Assembly (NCBI GenBank): GCA_964374115.1
Contig: CAYJXK010000014.1
Coordinates: 1-18,558 of the forward strand
Direction: 5' to 3'
DNA length: 18,558 bases
Origin: CAYJXK01 sp964374115
Lineage (GTDB): Bacteria > Patescibacteriota > Patescibacteriia > Magasanikbacterales > UBA922
Shown: piece by piece, positions 6,108 through 13,360 of the stretch
How positions within the stretch are numbered: the stretch's first letter is position 1
How the letters are laid out: the number at the start of each line of letters is the position of its first letter
Program-made: the position numbers and the translations under genes
The notes under the pieces: model-generated
Told to the model about the DNA's origin: nothing
Databases searched by the model: none
What the model saw: the letters and a program-made list of their open reading frames with translations, nothing else

Positions 6108-6491
6108 ATGGCACACGGAATCGCTACAGCCCATTTGCGACATGCGCGCATGAGTCCACGTAAATTGCGGCTTGTTGCTGATACACTTCGCGGCCTCCCG
6201 CTCGAGCGCGCATTGGTAGCGCTATCATTTTCACCAAAGAAGAAGGCCGGAGGGTTTCTCGGCAAGCTCCTGCACTCAGCGCAGGCGAATGCGCGAGAAA
6301 ATCATCATTTGCGTCAGGACACTCTTGTCATTGAAGCGATTACAGTGGATGGCGGTCCGATTGCGCACCGATGGATGCCACGCGCGTTTGGCCGAGCGAC
6401 GCCGATTCGAAAAAGAACAGCGCATGTGACCGTCGTACTGCGAGGAGAAATTGATGAAAAGAAATCAAAAAATCAGAAATCTGATAGCTAA
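6108..6491 (+). CDS. rplV: 50S ribosomal protein L22 (uL22)
   Basis: L22 binds several 23S rRNA domains and its hairpin lines the exit tunnel. The 127-aa product has the family motif HARMSPRKLRLVADTLRG (residues 12-29), SAQANARENH, and the tunnel loop region PRAFGRATPIRKRTAHVTV. The C-terminus has a short Lys/Ser/Asn tail (KKSKNQKSDS). The ATG at 6108 lies 9 bp after rpsS with no ribosome binding site. Its last codons, GAT AGC TAA, resemble the TATCAGC-type repeat seen between other genes here. Confidence 0.96.
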   Translation: MAHGIATAHLRHARMSPRKLRLVADTLRGLPLERALVALSFSPKKKAGGFLGKLLHSAQANARENHHLRQDTLVIEAITVDGGPIAHRWMPRAFGRATPIRKRTAHVTVVLRGEIDEKKSKNQKSDS

Positions 6492-6494
6492 CCT

Positions 6495-7181
6495 ATGGGC
6501 CACAAAGTACACCCGACAATCCATCGAACCCAAGTGATTTATACATGGGATTCGAAATGGTTTACCAAAAAAGAGTATCCTTTTTTTGCAAAACAGGATA
6601 TAGGTATTCGCGCCTATTTATTGAAGACATTCAAAGATGCGCATATTGACGCGATCGGCATTGAGCGAGGTCCGCATCAGATGAGTGTGACCATTTTTTC
6701 CAGCAAACCCGGTGTGCTGATTGGACGAGGCGGCAAGGGGCTCGAGGATATTCGAAAGATGATTGAACGAAAATTTTTGAAGCAAGCGCTCAAGGTGAAA
6801 GTTCATGTGCAAGAGGTAAGCTCTCCGGCGCTTTCGGCAGAAGTGATCGCTCAAACAATGGCAATGGAGATCGAACGTCGTCTTCCGTTTCGACGGGTGA
6901 TGAAACAGACGATTGAACGAGTACGTAAAGCAGGAGCGAAGGGAATCAAAATTAGAATGTCTGGCAGATTGAATGGCGTGGAAATCGCGCGTACAGAACA
7001 GCTCGCCGCGGGCAAAGTGCCACTCATTACTTTGCGCAGTGATGTGGATTACGCGTTAATCGAGGCGCAAACGCTCTATGGAAAGATAGGTATCAAAGTG
7101 TGGGTCTATCATGGAGAGATATTTGGACGAAAAGATATTTTCGATCAAGAAACGCATGAGACGAAACGTCGAAAAGAATAA
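6495..7181 (+). CDS. rpsC: 30S ribosomal protein S3 (uS3)
   Basis: S3 is on the 30S head at the mRNA entry tunnel and has helicase-related activity with S4 and S5. The 228-aa product begins MGHKVHPTIHR. It carries a type II KH domain with the GxxG-type loop GRGG at residues 77-80 (KPGVLIGRGGKGLEDIRKMI), then the C-terminal domain with GIKIRMSGRLNGVEIARTE and KVWVYHGEIFGRK. Length is typical. It starts three bases after the rplV stop with no Shine-Dalgarno sequence. Confidence 0.97.
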   Translation: MGHKVHPTIHRTQVIYTWDSKWFTKKEYPFFAKQDIGIRAYLLKTFKDAHIDAIGIERGPHQMSVTIFSSKPGVLIGRGGKGLEDIRKMIERKFLKQALKVKVHVQEVSSPALSAEVIAQTMAMEIERRLPFRRVMKQTIERVRKAGAKGIKIRMSGRLNGVEIARTEQLAAGKVPLITLRSDVDYALIEAQTLYGKIGIKVWVYHGEIFGRKDIFDQETHETKRRKE

Positions 7182-7189
7182 TATATATT

Positions 7190-7606
7190 ATGTTGCTCCC
7201 CAAAAAAGTAAAACATAGAAAATGGCATAAATTGCGTCATCGCAACCAAGGAATCGCGAGCCGTATGACCAGTGTTTCATTTGGGTTATATGGATTGCGT
7301 GCCATGGGTCATGGATGGATTTCATCTCGCCAAATTGAAGCGGTGCGTCGCGTCCTCACCCGCTATGTTCGTCGTGGTGGAAAAATTTGGATTCGTGTTT
7401 TTCCAGATCATCCTGTGACAAAAAAAGGGAATGAGCTCCCCATGGGAGGAGGGAAAGGGTCGCCAGAATTTTTTGTTTCTGCGGTGAAACCCGGCGCCAT
7501 CATGTTTGAGATCGGAGGCATCAGAGAAGACAAGGCCAGAGAAGCGCTCACTCTTGCTGGGCAAAAACTTCCTGTGAAGGCAAAAGTGGTGGAGCGGGTG
7601 AATTAA
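7190..7606 (+). CDS. rplP: 50S ribosomal protein L16 (uL16)
   Basis: L16 helps position A-site tRNA and is a late assembly protein. The 138-aa length is standard. The N-terminus MLLPKKVKHRKWHKLRHR and the segment ELPMGGGKGSPEFFVSAVKP are characteristic. In E. coli this segment is VRMGKGKG, where Arg81 is hydroxylated; here the equivalent position reads PMGGGKG, so the modified arginine is not conserved. The start at 7190 is 8 bp after rpsC and is preceded by AT-rich sequence. Confidence 0.96.
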   Translation: MLLPKKVKHRKWHKLRHRNQGIASRMTSVSFGLYGLRAMGHGWISSRQIEAVRRVLTRYVRRGGKIWIRVFPDHPVTKKGNELPMGGGKGSPEFFVSAVKPGAIMFEIGGIREDKAREALTLAGQKLPVKAKVVERVN

Positions 7607-7624
7607 TAACCAAAAGCAAAACAT

Positions 7625-7840
7625 ATGAATATTGATTATAAAACAATCAAACAAAAAAGTCTTGAAGAGGTAGAAACACTTTTCCGTGATGGTCAGGCAG
7701 AGCTTCATCATTTACGATTCAAGGCTAGTGAAGGCCAGCTCAAACATGTTCGCTCTATTCGCGCAACGCGTCGGAGCATTGCTCGACTTCTTACCTATCT
7801 CAAAACACAGATACAGAAGGTTGAGAATATACGTATATGA
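7625..7840 (+). CDS. rpmC: 50S ribosomal protein L29 (uL29)
   Basis: This 71-aa, mostly helical protein lies in the expected slot between L16 and S17. It shows the L29 pattern: an N-terminal helix with EVETLFRDGQAELHHLRFK, then a second helix with IRATRRSIARLLTYLK. L29 sits by the tunnel exit next to L23. Similarity is weaker than for the neighbours, but order, size and pattern agree. The TGA stop overlaps the rpsQ ATG (ATGA), implying translational coupling. Confidence 0.9.
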   Translation: MNIDYKTIKQKSLEEVETLFRDGQAELHHLRFKASEGQLKHVRSIRATRRSIARLLTYLKTQIQKVENIRI

Positions 7841-8127
7841 ATACAACACAACCACAATCAATCCCACAAAGAACCCATCGACAATTTGAAGGAATCGTCG
7901 TTCGTCGGAACGAACAAAAAACGGTTCGGGTAGGCGTCAAGACATTGAAAACAAATCGAAAGTATCAGAAACAATACACGCGGTCATCAATCTACCCTGT
8001 GCATGATGAACGTGGCGAAGCTGAGGTGGGAGATAGAATCCTTTTTGAAGAATGTCGGCCGTTGAGTAAAACTAAACGGTGGAGATTTGTTCGGGTTTTG
8101 GCAAAGGTAAAGCCGGGCGCCATATAA
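7837..8127 (+). CDS. rpsQ: 30S ribosomal protein S17 (uS17)
   Basis: S17 is a primary 16S rRNA binder with an OB fold. The 96-aa product shows FEGIVVRRNEQKTVRVGVKT (about residues 17-36), the HDERGEAEVGDRILFEECRP segment typical of the family, and a basic end. It carries about 8-10 extra polar residues at the N-terminus (MNTTQPQSIPQRT). It overlaps the rpmC stop by four bases. Confidence 0.95.
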   Translation: MNTTQPQSIPQRTHRQFEGIVVRRNEQKTVRVGVKTLKTNRKYQKQYTRSSIYPVHDERGEAEVGDRILFEECRPLSKTKRWRFVRVLAKVKPGAI

Positions 8128-8137
8128 TCTTTTCTAT

Positions 8138-8509
8138 ATGATTCAACATCGTACCATGCTCAAAGTCGCGGATAACAGCGGAGGAAAGTTGCTCCAATGT
8201 ATTCGTGTGCTCGGCGGATACAAGAAGCACGCGGCAATCCTCGGGGATATGATCACCTGCGCGGTGAAAGCCGCGGAGCCGCGAGGCGCGGTAAAAAAAG
8301 GAGAAGTGGTGCATGCAGTGGTGGTGCGGCAAAGAAAAGAATGGCGAAGAAAAGATGGGACATATATCCGATTTGATGAGAATGCGGCCGTGATTATTGA
8401 CAAGAAAACAAAAGAACCACGAGGGACGCGTATTTTCGGGCCTGTGGCACGAGAGCTCCGGGCACGAGGATACCAAAAGATCATGAGTCTTGCCCCAGAG
8501 GTAGTTTAA
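8138..8509 (+). CDS. rplN: 50S ribosomal protein L14 (uL14)
   Basis: L14 is a highly conserved 50S protein that forms an intersubunit bridge with 16S rRNA. The 123-aa product starts MIQHRTMLKVADNSGGK and contains RGTRIFGPVARELR near the end, both diagnostic. Its length is standard. It lies 10 bp after rpsQ and is followed by the largest gap inside the main cluster (90 bp), filled by inverted heptamer repeats. Confidence 0.97.
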   Translation: MIQHRTMLKVADNSGGKLLQCIRVLGGYKKHAAILGDMITCAVKAAEPRGAVKKGEVVHAVVVRQRKEWRRKDGTYIRFDENAAVIIDKKTKEPRGTRIFGPVARELRARGYQKIMSLAPEVV

Positions 8510-8511
8510 TC

Positions 8512-8591
8512 ATTCAGCGTTCAGAGTCTAGAGATGTACATCAACTAAAATGACTCTGTATCTCTGAACCATGAACGCTGAACTCTGAACT
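8512..8591. repeat. Inverted heptamer repeats between rplN and rplX
   Basis: Four heptamers follow each other at 8564-8591 (CTGAACC, ATGAACG, CTGAACT, CTGAACT), and the inverse (TTCAGCG, TTCAGAG) lies at 8513-8526. TTCAGCGTTCA (8513-8523) pairs with TGAACGCTGAA (8572-8582), with further pairing AGAGTC/GACTCT inside, so the region can fold into a long hairpin over the rplN-rplX junction. No T tract follows. This is a member of the heptamer repeat family seen at other junctions in the window. Confidence 0.7.
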
Positions 8592-8599
8592 TGAATAGT

Positions 8600-8923
8600 A
8601 TGAAAATCAAAACAGGCGATACCGTCAAAATATTATCCGGAAAAGATCGAGAAAAGACTGGAAAAGTAATTCAAGTCTTGTTTCATGATCGCAAACGCAT
8701 ATGGTTTGTCGTGGTCGAAGGGGTAAGAAAGATGAAAAAACATTTGCGTGGGAAACGACGCGGAGATACCGGCCAGACCATAGAGCTCTTTGCGCCGATT
8801 CCGATGAGTACGGTAATGCTCATTGATCCAAAAATCAATAGGTCTACGCGTGTGGGATTTCGGATAGAGGGCGGGCAGAAGAAACGGGTGTCCAAAAAAA
8901 CCGGCGAATATATTGATGTATAG
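8600..8923 (+). CDS. rplX: 50S ribosomal protein L24 (uL24)
   Basis: L24 initiates 50S assembly by binding the 5' part of 23S rRNA. The 107-aa product begins MKIKTGDTVKILSGKDREKT, the KOW motif region, and continues with VVEGVRKMKKH and a PMSTVMLIDP segment typical of the family. I chose the ATG at 8600; a TTG at 8591 would add three residues and begins inside the heptamer repeat. There is no Shine-Dalgarno sequence, since repeat sequence occupies that position. Confidence 0.95.
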   Translation: MKIKTGDTVKILSGKDREKTGKVIQVLFHDRKRIWFVVVEGVRKMKKHLRGKRRGDTGQTIELFAPIPMSTVMLIDPKINRSTRVGFRIEGGQKKRVSKKTGEYIDV

Positions 8924-8932
8924 TTCTGCAAT

Positions 8933-9478
8933 ATGAAGCAATCATTGTTGTATCAGCAATACAAAGAACAGGTCATTCCAGCCCTTCAAAAACAGTTCGG
9001 GTGGAGCAATATGATGCAGGTGCCACGGGTGACCAAGGTGACATTGAATGTTGGGTATGGCCGTCATGCGAAAGAGAAGGCAGTGATTGATACGGTGACA
9101 CAGACACTCAGGGCGATCACGGGTCAGGAGCCGGTGCATCAAAAAGCAAAAAAATCAATTTCCAATTTTAAAATTCGAGAAGGGATGCCCATTGCCGCCT
9201 CTGTGACGTTGCGGGGAAGATTCATGTATGAGTTCTTGTATAAATTGATTCATGTGGTGCTTCCACGCGTTCGAGATTTCCGAGGATTGAATTCGAAGTC
9301 TTTTGATGGACAAGGAAATTATTCTATTGGACTCAAGGAAAATATTGCATTTCCAGAAGTCACGACATCCACACTTGATCAGGTTCATGGAGTAGAGATA
9401 ACGGTAGCAACCACGGCCCATACCGCAGAAGAAGGGAAAGCGCTCCTCAGCGCTCTTGGGTTTCCGTTTAGGAAATAA
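8933..9478 (+). CDS. rplE: 50S ribosomal protein L5 (uL5)
   Basis: L5 binds 5S rRNA in the central protuberance and contacts P-site tRNA. The 181-aa product has the family length and motifs: PRVTKVTLNVGYG (about residues 30-42), QKAKKSISNFKIREGMPIAASVTLRG, RDFRGLNSKSFDGQGNYSIG and the ending ALLSALGFPFRK. It lies 9 bp after rplX. The gap to rpsN holds a three-copy heptamer array. Confidence 0.97.
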   Translation: MKQSLLYQQYKEQVIPALQKQFGWSNMMQVPRVTKVTLNVGYGRHAKEKAVIDTVTQTLRAITGQEPVHQKAKKSISNFKIREGMPIAASVTLRGRFMYEFLYKLIHVVLPRVRDFRGLNSKSFDGQGNYSIGLKENIAFPEVTTSTLDQVHGVEITVATTAHTAEEGKALLSALGFPFRK

Positions 9479-9499
9479 ACTATCAATTGTCAACTGTCA
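9479..9499. repeat. Heptamer array between rplE and rpsN
   Basis: Three imperfect 7-bp units, ACTATCA, ATTGTCA and ACTGTCA, run from the base after the rplE stop to 9499. They leave only six bases before the rpsN start codon, so the array replaces any ribosome binding site. Confidence 0.65.
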
Positions 9500-9505
9500 A
9501 TCATT

Positions 9506-9694
9506 ATGGCGACGCAAGCACAAAAGGCAAAATCATTCTTAAAAAAACCAAAATTTTCTACTCGCATTGTTCGGCGTTGTTGGAAATGTGGCCGGAAACG
9601 CGGCTATATGAGAAAATTTGGCCTCTGTCGTATTTGTTTTCGTGAATTAGCGAATGCCGGCAAACTCCCCGGGATTCGAAAAGCAAGTTGGTAA
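9506..9694 (+). CDS. rpsN: 30S ribosomal protein S14, zinc-binding type (uS14)
   Basis: The 62-aa product is the short zinc-ribbon form of S14, a 30S head protein. The four zinc ligands are present as CWKC (Cys25, Cys28) and CRIC (Cys41, Cys44), followed by the signature FRELANAGKLPGIRKASW. Its length agrees with the C+ type (about 61 aa) rather than the longer zinc-free type. The start at 9506 is preceded by the heptamer array and has no Shine-Dalgarno sequence. Confidence 0.97.
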   Translation: MATQAQKAKSFLKKPKFSTRIVRRCWKCGRKRGYMRKFGLCRICFRELANAGKLPGIRKASW

Positions 9695-9698
9695 TTCT

Positions 9699-10088
9699 AT
9701 GATGACCGATCCTATCGCAGACATGCTCACCCGTATTCGTAATGGTTTCCACGCTCGCAAAGAGCGGGTGGATGTGCCCTATTCGAAAATGAAAGAAGCC
9801 ATCGCGCTCCTCCTCAAGCAAGAAGGCTATCTTCAGGATGTGCAGAAGAAAAATGATTCACGACCTATGCTTGAGATTACGTTGAAATATCATCGTGGAC
9901 GCTCTGCAATTGTCGAGATGAAGCGTGAGAGTACCCCAGGACATCGCGTCTATCGCAAAGCAAATGATTTGCCTGTGGTTTTGAATGGCTATGGCATTGC
10001 CATCGTCTCTACCCCTCGTGGTTTGATGACAGGGAAAGAGGCGAAAAAAGCTGGTGTCGGTGGAGAAATTATTTGTTCTGTTAGCTGA
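9699..10088 (+). CDS. rpsH: 30S ribosomal protein S8 (uS8)
   Basis: S8 binds the central domain of 16S rRNA and in E. coli represses the spc operon. The product (129 aa from 9699, or 128 from the adjacent ATG at 9702) starts with MTDPIADMLTRIRNG and ends with STPRGLMTGKEAKKAGVGGEIICSVS, the canonical C-terminus. In-frame starts further upstream lie in rpsN. It follows rpsN after four bases. The stop TGA is embedded in AGCTGATAGC, similar to the TATCAGC repeat. Confidence 0.97.
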   Translation: MMTDPIADMLTRIRNGFHARKERVDVPYSKMKEAIALLLKQEGYLQDVQKKNDSRPMLEITLKYHRGRSAIVEMKRESTPGHRVYRKANDLPVVLNGYGIAIVSTPRGLMTGKEAKKAGVGGEIICSVS

Positions 10089-10100
10089 TAGCAATCACCT

Positions 10101-10640
10101 ATGTCTCGTATTGGTAAACAACATATCATACTTCCTTCAGGTGTCTCGGTGTCCATCGCGAATGGTCGGCTGACTGTAAAAGGACCGAAGGGAGAACTCA
10201 CACGTCCTGTTCCTGATGCCGTCTCCTTTGTTATTGCGCCAGATCTTCTGGTTGTGCGATTGAAGAGCGGTGAAAAAAAAGAGCCGTTGTGGGGCACATG
10301 GGCCGCACATGCAAAAAATATGATTCATGGAGTGACGACAGGATTTACGCGCCAACTTGAGGTCAATGGTGTGGGGTATCGTGTCGCTCTCCAAGGCAAT
10401 GCGCTGAAATTCGAGGTTGGATTTTCCAATCCTGTTCTGTTCGCTCTCCCAAATGGAGTCAGTGCAACAGTCGAAAAGAATCTCGTGACGCTTGGCGCGA
10501 TAGATAGGGAATTATTGGGAAGAACCGCGGCAGCCATTCGCGCTATTCGGAAACCAGAGCCATACAAAGGAAAAGGGATTAAATATATGGATGAAGTGAT
10601 TCGACGCAAGGCAGGCAAAACTGCCAAAACAGGAGTGTAA
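10101..10640 (+). CDS. rplF: 50S ribosomal protein L6 (uL6)
   Basis: L6 sits near the sarcin-ricin loop and the factor-binding site. The 179-aa product begins MSRIGKQHIILPSGVSVSI, has the repeat-domain motif LEVNGVGYRVALQGN (about residues 90-104) and the C-terminal signature KPEPYKGKGIKYMDEVIRRK. Its length is standard. The gap from rpsH is 12 bp. Two GCTATCA heptamers lie after its stop. Confidence 0.97.
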   Translation: MSRIGKQHIILPSGVSVSIANGRLTVKGPKGELTRPVPDAVSFVIAPDLLVVRLKSGEKKEPLWGTWAAHAKNMIHGVTTGFTRQLEVNGVGYRVALQGNALKFEVGFSNPVLFALPNGVSATVEKNLVTLGAIDRELLGRTAAAIRAIRKPEPYKGKGIKYMDEVIRRKAGKTAKTGV

Positions 10641-10644
10641 ATTG

Positions 10645-10658
10645 GCTATCAGCTATCA
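10645..10658. repeat. Two GCTATCA heptamers between rplF and rplR
   Basis: GCTATCA occurs twice in tandem and is followed by a partial GC. Related sequence (GATAGC, AGCTGATAGC) lies at the rplV and rpsH stop codons. With only two copies this array would be weak evidence alone, but it matches the pattern at other junctions. Confidence 0.5.
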
Positions 10659-10669
10659 GCGTATTGCAT

Positions 10670-11056
10670 ATGAAAAAAAGACACTTGACAAAACAACAAC
10701 GAAGAGGTCGCCGTCATATTCGCATTCGTGCTCGAGTGAGCGGAACCGCGCATAGGCCACGATTCAATGTGTTTCGAAGTCACACTGGGATTTTTCTCCA
10801 GCTTATTGATGATACACAAGGAGTGACACTCGCGAGTGTTCGAAGTCAGGACATACCAAAAGAAAAAAATACAGGACCCGAGGCAGGAGCGCGCAAAGGA
10901 GAGACGGCTCGAGCATATCACGCCGGAAAAATGCTTGCTGAAAAGGCAAAAGAAAAAGATATTTCTATCGTGGTTTTTGATCGTGGAGGATATCAATATC
11001 ATGGACGTGTGAAAGCTGCCGCCGATGGCGCTCGCGATGGCGGACTTGTATTTTAG
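10670..11056 (+). CDS. rplR: 50S ribosomal protein L18 (uL18)
   Basis: L18 binds 5S rRNA with L5. The 128-aa product shows a basic N-terminus (MKKRHLTKQQRRGRRHIRIR), the RPRFNVFRSHTGIFLQLIDD core, and the C-terminal FDRGGYQYHGRVKAAADGAR motif that contacts 5S rRNA. It is about ten residues longer than the E. coli protein. The ATG at 10670 is preferred over a TTG six bases upstream. No Shine-Dalgarno sequence is seen. Confidence 0.96.
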   Translation: MKKRHLTKQQRRGRRHIRIRARVSGTAHRPRFNVFRSHTGIFLQLIDDTQGVTLASVRSQDIPKEKNTGPEAGARKGETARAYHAGKMLAEKAKEKDISIVVFDRGGYQYHGRVKAAADGARDGGLVF

Positions 11057-11066
11057 ATTTGCATAT

Positions 11067-11570
11067 ATGGCCCAAGGAAAAACAAGATCGAGACAAAAAG
11101 TGAAGAAAGAAAAACCAGAATTTGATCAGCTCATTGTTGATCTGGCTCGCGTGACCCGTGTGACGAAAGGAGGAAAGCAACTCAGCTTCCGCGCCTGTAT
11201 TCTTATTGGCGATCGAAAAGGACGCGTAGGATTTGGAGTGCAAAAAGGAAAGGATGTCCAAATGGCAGTAGAGAAAGCGCATCATCAAGCATTGAAGCAC
11301 ATGATTACTGTGCCGATTGTCCATGAAACGGTTCCCCACCGCGTCGAACAGAAATACAAGTCGGCTCGTGTGATGATCAAGCCCGCTCCTCCTGGTTCTG
11401 GCATTATCGCAGGCAGTGCTATTCGGATGGTCCTCGAGCTTGCTGGTATCCCAAATGCGTCCTCAAAGATGCTTGGGAAGTCAAATAATAAAATCACAAA
11501 TCTGAAGGCCACCTTTGCAGCGCTCGAGTCATTTCGCCCACGGGCCACAGGAGGAACAAGAAAAAAATAA
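11067..11570 (+). CDS. rpsE: 30S ribosomal protein S5 (uS5)
   Basis: S5 is at the mRNA entry side of the 30S subunit and affects decoding accuracy. The 167-aa product has the double-stranded-RNA-binding N-terminal domain (VTKGGKQLSFRACILIGDRK) and the C-terminal PAPPGSGIIAGSAIRMVLEL signature. The ATG at 11067 gives the natural N-terminus MAQGKTRSRQKVKK; upstream starts overlap rplR. It is followed directly by rplO. The uL30 gene (rpmD), which usually lies between these two, is absent. Confidence 0.97.
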   Translation: MAQGKTRSRQKVKKEKPEFDQLIVDLARVTRVTKGGKQLSFRACILIGDRKGRVGFGVQKGKDVQMAVEKAHHQALKHMITVPIVHETVPHRVEQKYKSARVMIKPAPPGSGIIAGSAIRMVLELAGIPNASSKMLGKSNNKITNLKATFAALESFRPRATGGTRKK

Positions 11571-11572
11571 AT

Positions 11573-12016
11573 ATGGAAATGCACGCACATACAATTCAGG
11601 CTGCTCCACACGCTCGCAAAAAGCGTAAACGAGTGGGGAGAGGAAATGCTTCACAACGAGGCACCTATTCTGGCCGTGGCGGGAAAGGCCAGACGGCTCG
11701 ATCCGGTGGCGCACATGGATTGCAACGTCGCAGTTGGAAAGCGCTACTCCAGAAGATTCCCAAATCCCGCGGATTCCAAAGTGGAAAACAAAAACCCGAG
11801 ACACTGACACTTGAGATGTTGAACCGTGCTTTTCAACATGGCGAAGAGGTCAGTCTTGCGTCTCTCAAAAAGAAAAGAATCATTGGCAAAGAAATAGGCG
11901 CAGTCAAAATTGTTGCAACAGGATTACTCGAACATGCTCTGACCGTGCGTGGTTGTCTTCTCTCCAAAAAAGCAGTAGAATTGGTGAAGAAGGCGGGAGG
12001 GAACGTGGTGTTTTAG
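11573..12016 (+). CDS. rplO: 50S ribosomal protein L15 (uL15)
   Basis: L15 is a late-assembly 50S protein with an extended basic N-terminus. The 147-aa product contains the glycine-rich segment KRVGRGNASQRGTYSGRGGK (about residues 19-38), then GQTARSGGAHG and a globular C-terminal part with GAVKIVATGLLEHALTV and KKAGGNVVF. Two ATGs (11573 and 11579) are possible starts. It begins two bases after the rpsE stop, confirming that no rpmD gene fits in between. Confidence 0.96.
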   Translation: MEMHAHTIQAAPHARKKRKRVGRGNASQRGTYSGRGGKGQTARSGGAHGLQRRSWKALLQKIPKSRGFQSGKQKPETLTLEMLNRAFQHGEEVSLASLKKKRIIGKEIGAVKIVATGLLEHALTVRGCLLSKKAVELVKKAGGNVVF

Positions 12017-12022
12017 AATTGT

Positions 12023-13300
12023 ATGTTGTGGCAAAAATTACGTCACATATGGAAGATACGGGATCTACGAAATAGTCTCCTTTTTGTGCTTGGCATGTTA
12101 GTTCTTTTTCGCGTTGTCGCGCACATCCCTATCTCTGGGGTGGATACCACCAATCTCAAACAATTTCTCGCTGGCAATCAAATTCTTGGTTTGTTGAATA
12201 TTTTTTCCGGAGGAACGATTGAAAATTTTTCCTTGGTCATGCTTGGGGTTGCTCCGTACATTACCGCGTCGATTATTTTTCAATTGCTCACGATGGTGGT
12301 GCCTCGTCTCGAAGAGCTTTCCAAAGAAGGAGAAGCAGGGCAACAGAAAATTAGCCAGTATACCCGTATTGCGACAGTACCTTTGGCGTTCATGCAAGGG
12401 TTCGGTTTTTTACAACTGTTGCGACAATCACAAGGAAATATTCTTGGAGATATTTCTTCATTTCAATTCATGGCGATTTTGGTTTCAGTCACTGCCGGCA
12501 CCATGTTTCTCATGTGGATGGGAGAGCTCATTACCGAGAAGCATATCGGCAACGGCATTTCGCTTCTCATTTTTGCCGGTATTGTCGCGGGGCTTCCGAC
12601 AGCGCTTCGGAATGCGATTCTCAATTATTCTTCGGCTGATCTTTTCACCTATCTCCTTTTTGCCATTATTGCGATTGCGACGGTGGTCGGCGTGGTCATC
12701 ATTTCCGAGGGACAGCGCAACATCCCTGTGACCTATGCCAAGCAAGTGCGAGGAACACGCTCTCAAGGAGGCGCGCATTCTTTTCTCCCCCTCCGGGTGA
12801 ATATGGCAGGCGTGATTCCAATTATTTTCGCGATTTCAGTGATTTTATTTCCGCCGGTGATTGCGCAGTTTTTTGTGAATAGCGACGTAAGTATTGTCGC
12901 GCGAGGAGCGAATGCGCTTATTCGTCTGTTTAATAATCAGGTATTTTATGGCATCATGTATTTTGTTTTTGTGTTTGGTTTCACCTATTTTTATACTGCC
13001 GTGATTTTCAAACCAGATAAAATCGCTGAAAATCTCCAGAGGCAGGGTGGATTTATTCCAGGAATTCGTCCAGGGAAACAAACAGAAGAATATCTTGCTC
13101 TCACGATGAAAAAACTGGTGTTTCCTGGCGCGCTTTTCCTCGGTCTCATTGCTATTTTACCTCTCTTGGTACAGTTTGCCACTCAATCTCAATCATTGGT
13201 CGTTGGTGGCACGAGTCTTCTCATTGTCGTAAGTGTGGCGATCGAAACAGCCAAACAAATAGACGCGCAACTTACCATGCATGAGTATGATCGGATCTAG
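12023..13300 (+). CDS. secY: Preprotein translocase subunit SecY
   Basis: SecY forms the protein-conducting channel of the inner membrane with SecE and SecG. The 425-aa product has the expected length and about ten hydrophobic segments. Family motifs include RVVAHIPISGVDTT in the first loop, LGVAPYITASIIFQLL, GNGISLLIFAGIVAGLP, the cytoplasmic loop with FLPLRVNMAGVIPIIFA, and the late loop GGFIPGIRPGKQTEEYL with the conserved Arg-Pro-Gly. It keeps its usual place as the last gene after L15, six bases downstream. Confidence 0.97.
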   Translation: MLWQKLRHIWKIRDLRNSLLFVLGMLVLFRVVAHIPISGVDTTNLKQFLAGNQILGLLNIFSGGTIENFSLVMLGVAPYITASIIFQLLTMVVPRLEELSKEGEAGQQKISQYTRIATVPLAFMQGFGFLQLLRQSQGNILGDISSFQFMAILVSVTAGTMFLMWMGELITEKHIGNGISLLIFAGIVAGLPTALRNAILNYSSADLFTYLLFAIIAIATVVGVVIISEGQRNIPVTYAKQVRGTRSQGGAHSFLPLRVNMAGVIPIIFAISVILFPPVIAQFFVNSDVSIVARGANALIRLFNNQVFYGIMYFVFVFGFTYFYTAVIFKPDKIAENLQRQGGFIPGIRPGKQTEEYLALTMKKLVFPGALFLGLIAILPLLVQFATQSQSLVVGGTSLLIVVSVAIETAKQIDAQLTMHEYDRI

Positions 13301-13314
13301 TTTTTGTTTCGTTC

Positions 13315-13342
13315 ATAGCCAATAACCAATAGCCAATCGACA
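13315..13342. repeat. Heptamer array between secY and the 103-aa gene
   Basis: ATAGCCA, ATAACCA and ATAGCCA lie in tandem at 13315-13335, followed by a degenerate unit ATCGACA. The unit differs in sequence from the arrays at other junctions but has the same period and copy number. Confidence 0.65.
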
Positions 13343-13360
13343 ATAAGACCTAACCGACGT

